From positions 1 through 5,378 of the forward strand of contig CAKKPR010000023.1 of NCBI GenBank assembly GCA_919901705.1: a stretch of DNA of 5,378 nucleotides, given 5' to 3'. The translations under genes and the position numbers were made by a program. The stretch is from Thermodesulfovibrionales bacterium. GTDB lineage: Bacteria; Nitrospirota; Thermodesulfovibrionia; Thermodesulfovibrionales; UBA1546. The notes under the pieces are model-generated. The model did no database searches. It saw only the letters and a list, made by a program, of their open reading frames with translations, and had not been told where the DNA came from. Every line of letters starts with the position of its first letter. Position 1 is the stretch's first letter. Below are positions 5,335 to 5,378 of the stretch, one piece after another.

Positions 5335-5378
5335 AGCGCGTTGTCGGTCGGGTTCTTCTGCAACTGTTCAACCATCTG
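5335..5378 (-). pseudogene. Truncated second copy of the TPR-protein gene, partial at window edge
   Basis: These 44 bases match 3554-3597 at 40 positions in the same orientation and frame, encoding QMVEQLQKNPTDNAL against QMVEQLQKSPTDNAL (residues 32-46 of the full protein). Three of the four differences are synonymous and one changes Ser40 to Asn. Similarity ends abruptly at 5335; the frame then runs 23 more codons of unrelated sequence to a TAA at about 5264-5266. The missing part of the gene (TPR and C-terminal domains) is therefore absent on this side. The start lies beyond the window, so whether a short exported peptide is still made cannot be told. Confidence 0.75.

Noticed and set aside
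5247..5378. Plus-strand frame from ATG 5247 open to the window edge
   Set aside because: No ribosome site, no recognisable domain, and its last third is antisense to the TPR-gene fragment.
1..5378. CRISPR array
   Set aside because: No regularly spaced direct repeats were seen on either strand.

Overview
This window looks like bacterial chromosome from a Gram-negative, probably anaerobic or environmental lineage. Protein style (a Kup transporter with local variations, a small Cys-rich zinc-ribbon protein, a periplasmic TPR protein, G+C-rich hairpin repeats) suggests Nitrospirota or a Desulfobacterota-like group. This is an impression; no phylogenetic marker is present. Strong AGGAGG-type ribosome binding sites precede most of the smaller genes.

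Layout. Plus strand, 1-2154: a Kup-family potassium transporter, then a 75-residue protein with a CxxC...CxxC zinc ribbon and a second Cys cluster. Minus strand, 2153-2511: a secreted six-cysteine mini-protein whose intrinsic terminator overlaps its own stop codon. 2512-2802: intergenic DNA with a 127-bp hairpin-rich, inverted-repeat-bounded element. Minus strand, 2803-3690: an exported TPR protein whose 5' half is far richer in G+C than its 3' end.

Minus strand, 3786-4870: four tightly packed genes forming two tandem toxin-antitoxin modules. Transcription runs DUF4258-type toxin, YgiT/MqsA-finger antitoxin, PF09720-type antitoxin, ParE/RelE-type toxin. The two modules have opposite internal order. 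Both toxin/antitoxin junctions overlap by 4 nt, and only 25 nt separates the modules.

4871-5334 holds no convincing protein gene, but it is not empty. Minus strand 4943-5083 folds into nested helices with a pseudoknot-capable GGGGGU/ACCCCC pair, and matches what I recall of HEARO, the omega RNA that guides the IscB nuclease. No iscB gene is in the window, so if correct this is an orphan or degenerate guide-RNA locus directly upstream of the toxin-antitoxin operon. At the right edge (5335-5378) is a broken piece of a second copy of the TPR gene (40/44 identical to 3554-3597, same strand). The toxin-antitoxin operon and RNA locus are therefore bracketed by a complete and a truncated copy of one gene family, which points to rearrangement or mobile insertion.

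The two toxin-antitoxin pairs probably act as a co-transcribed stability or stress module. The transporter, zinc-ribbon protein and secreted mini-protein have no evident functional tie to them. All calls come from reading the sequence; no database search was run.
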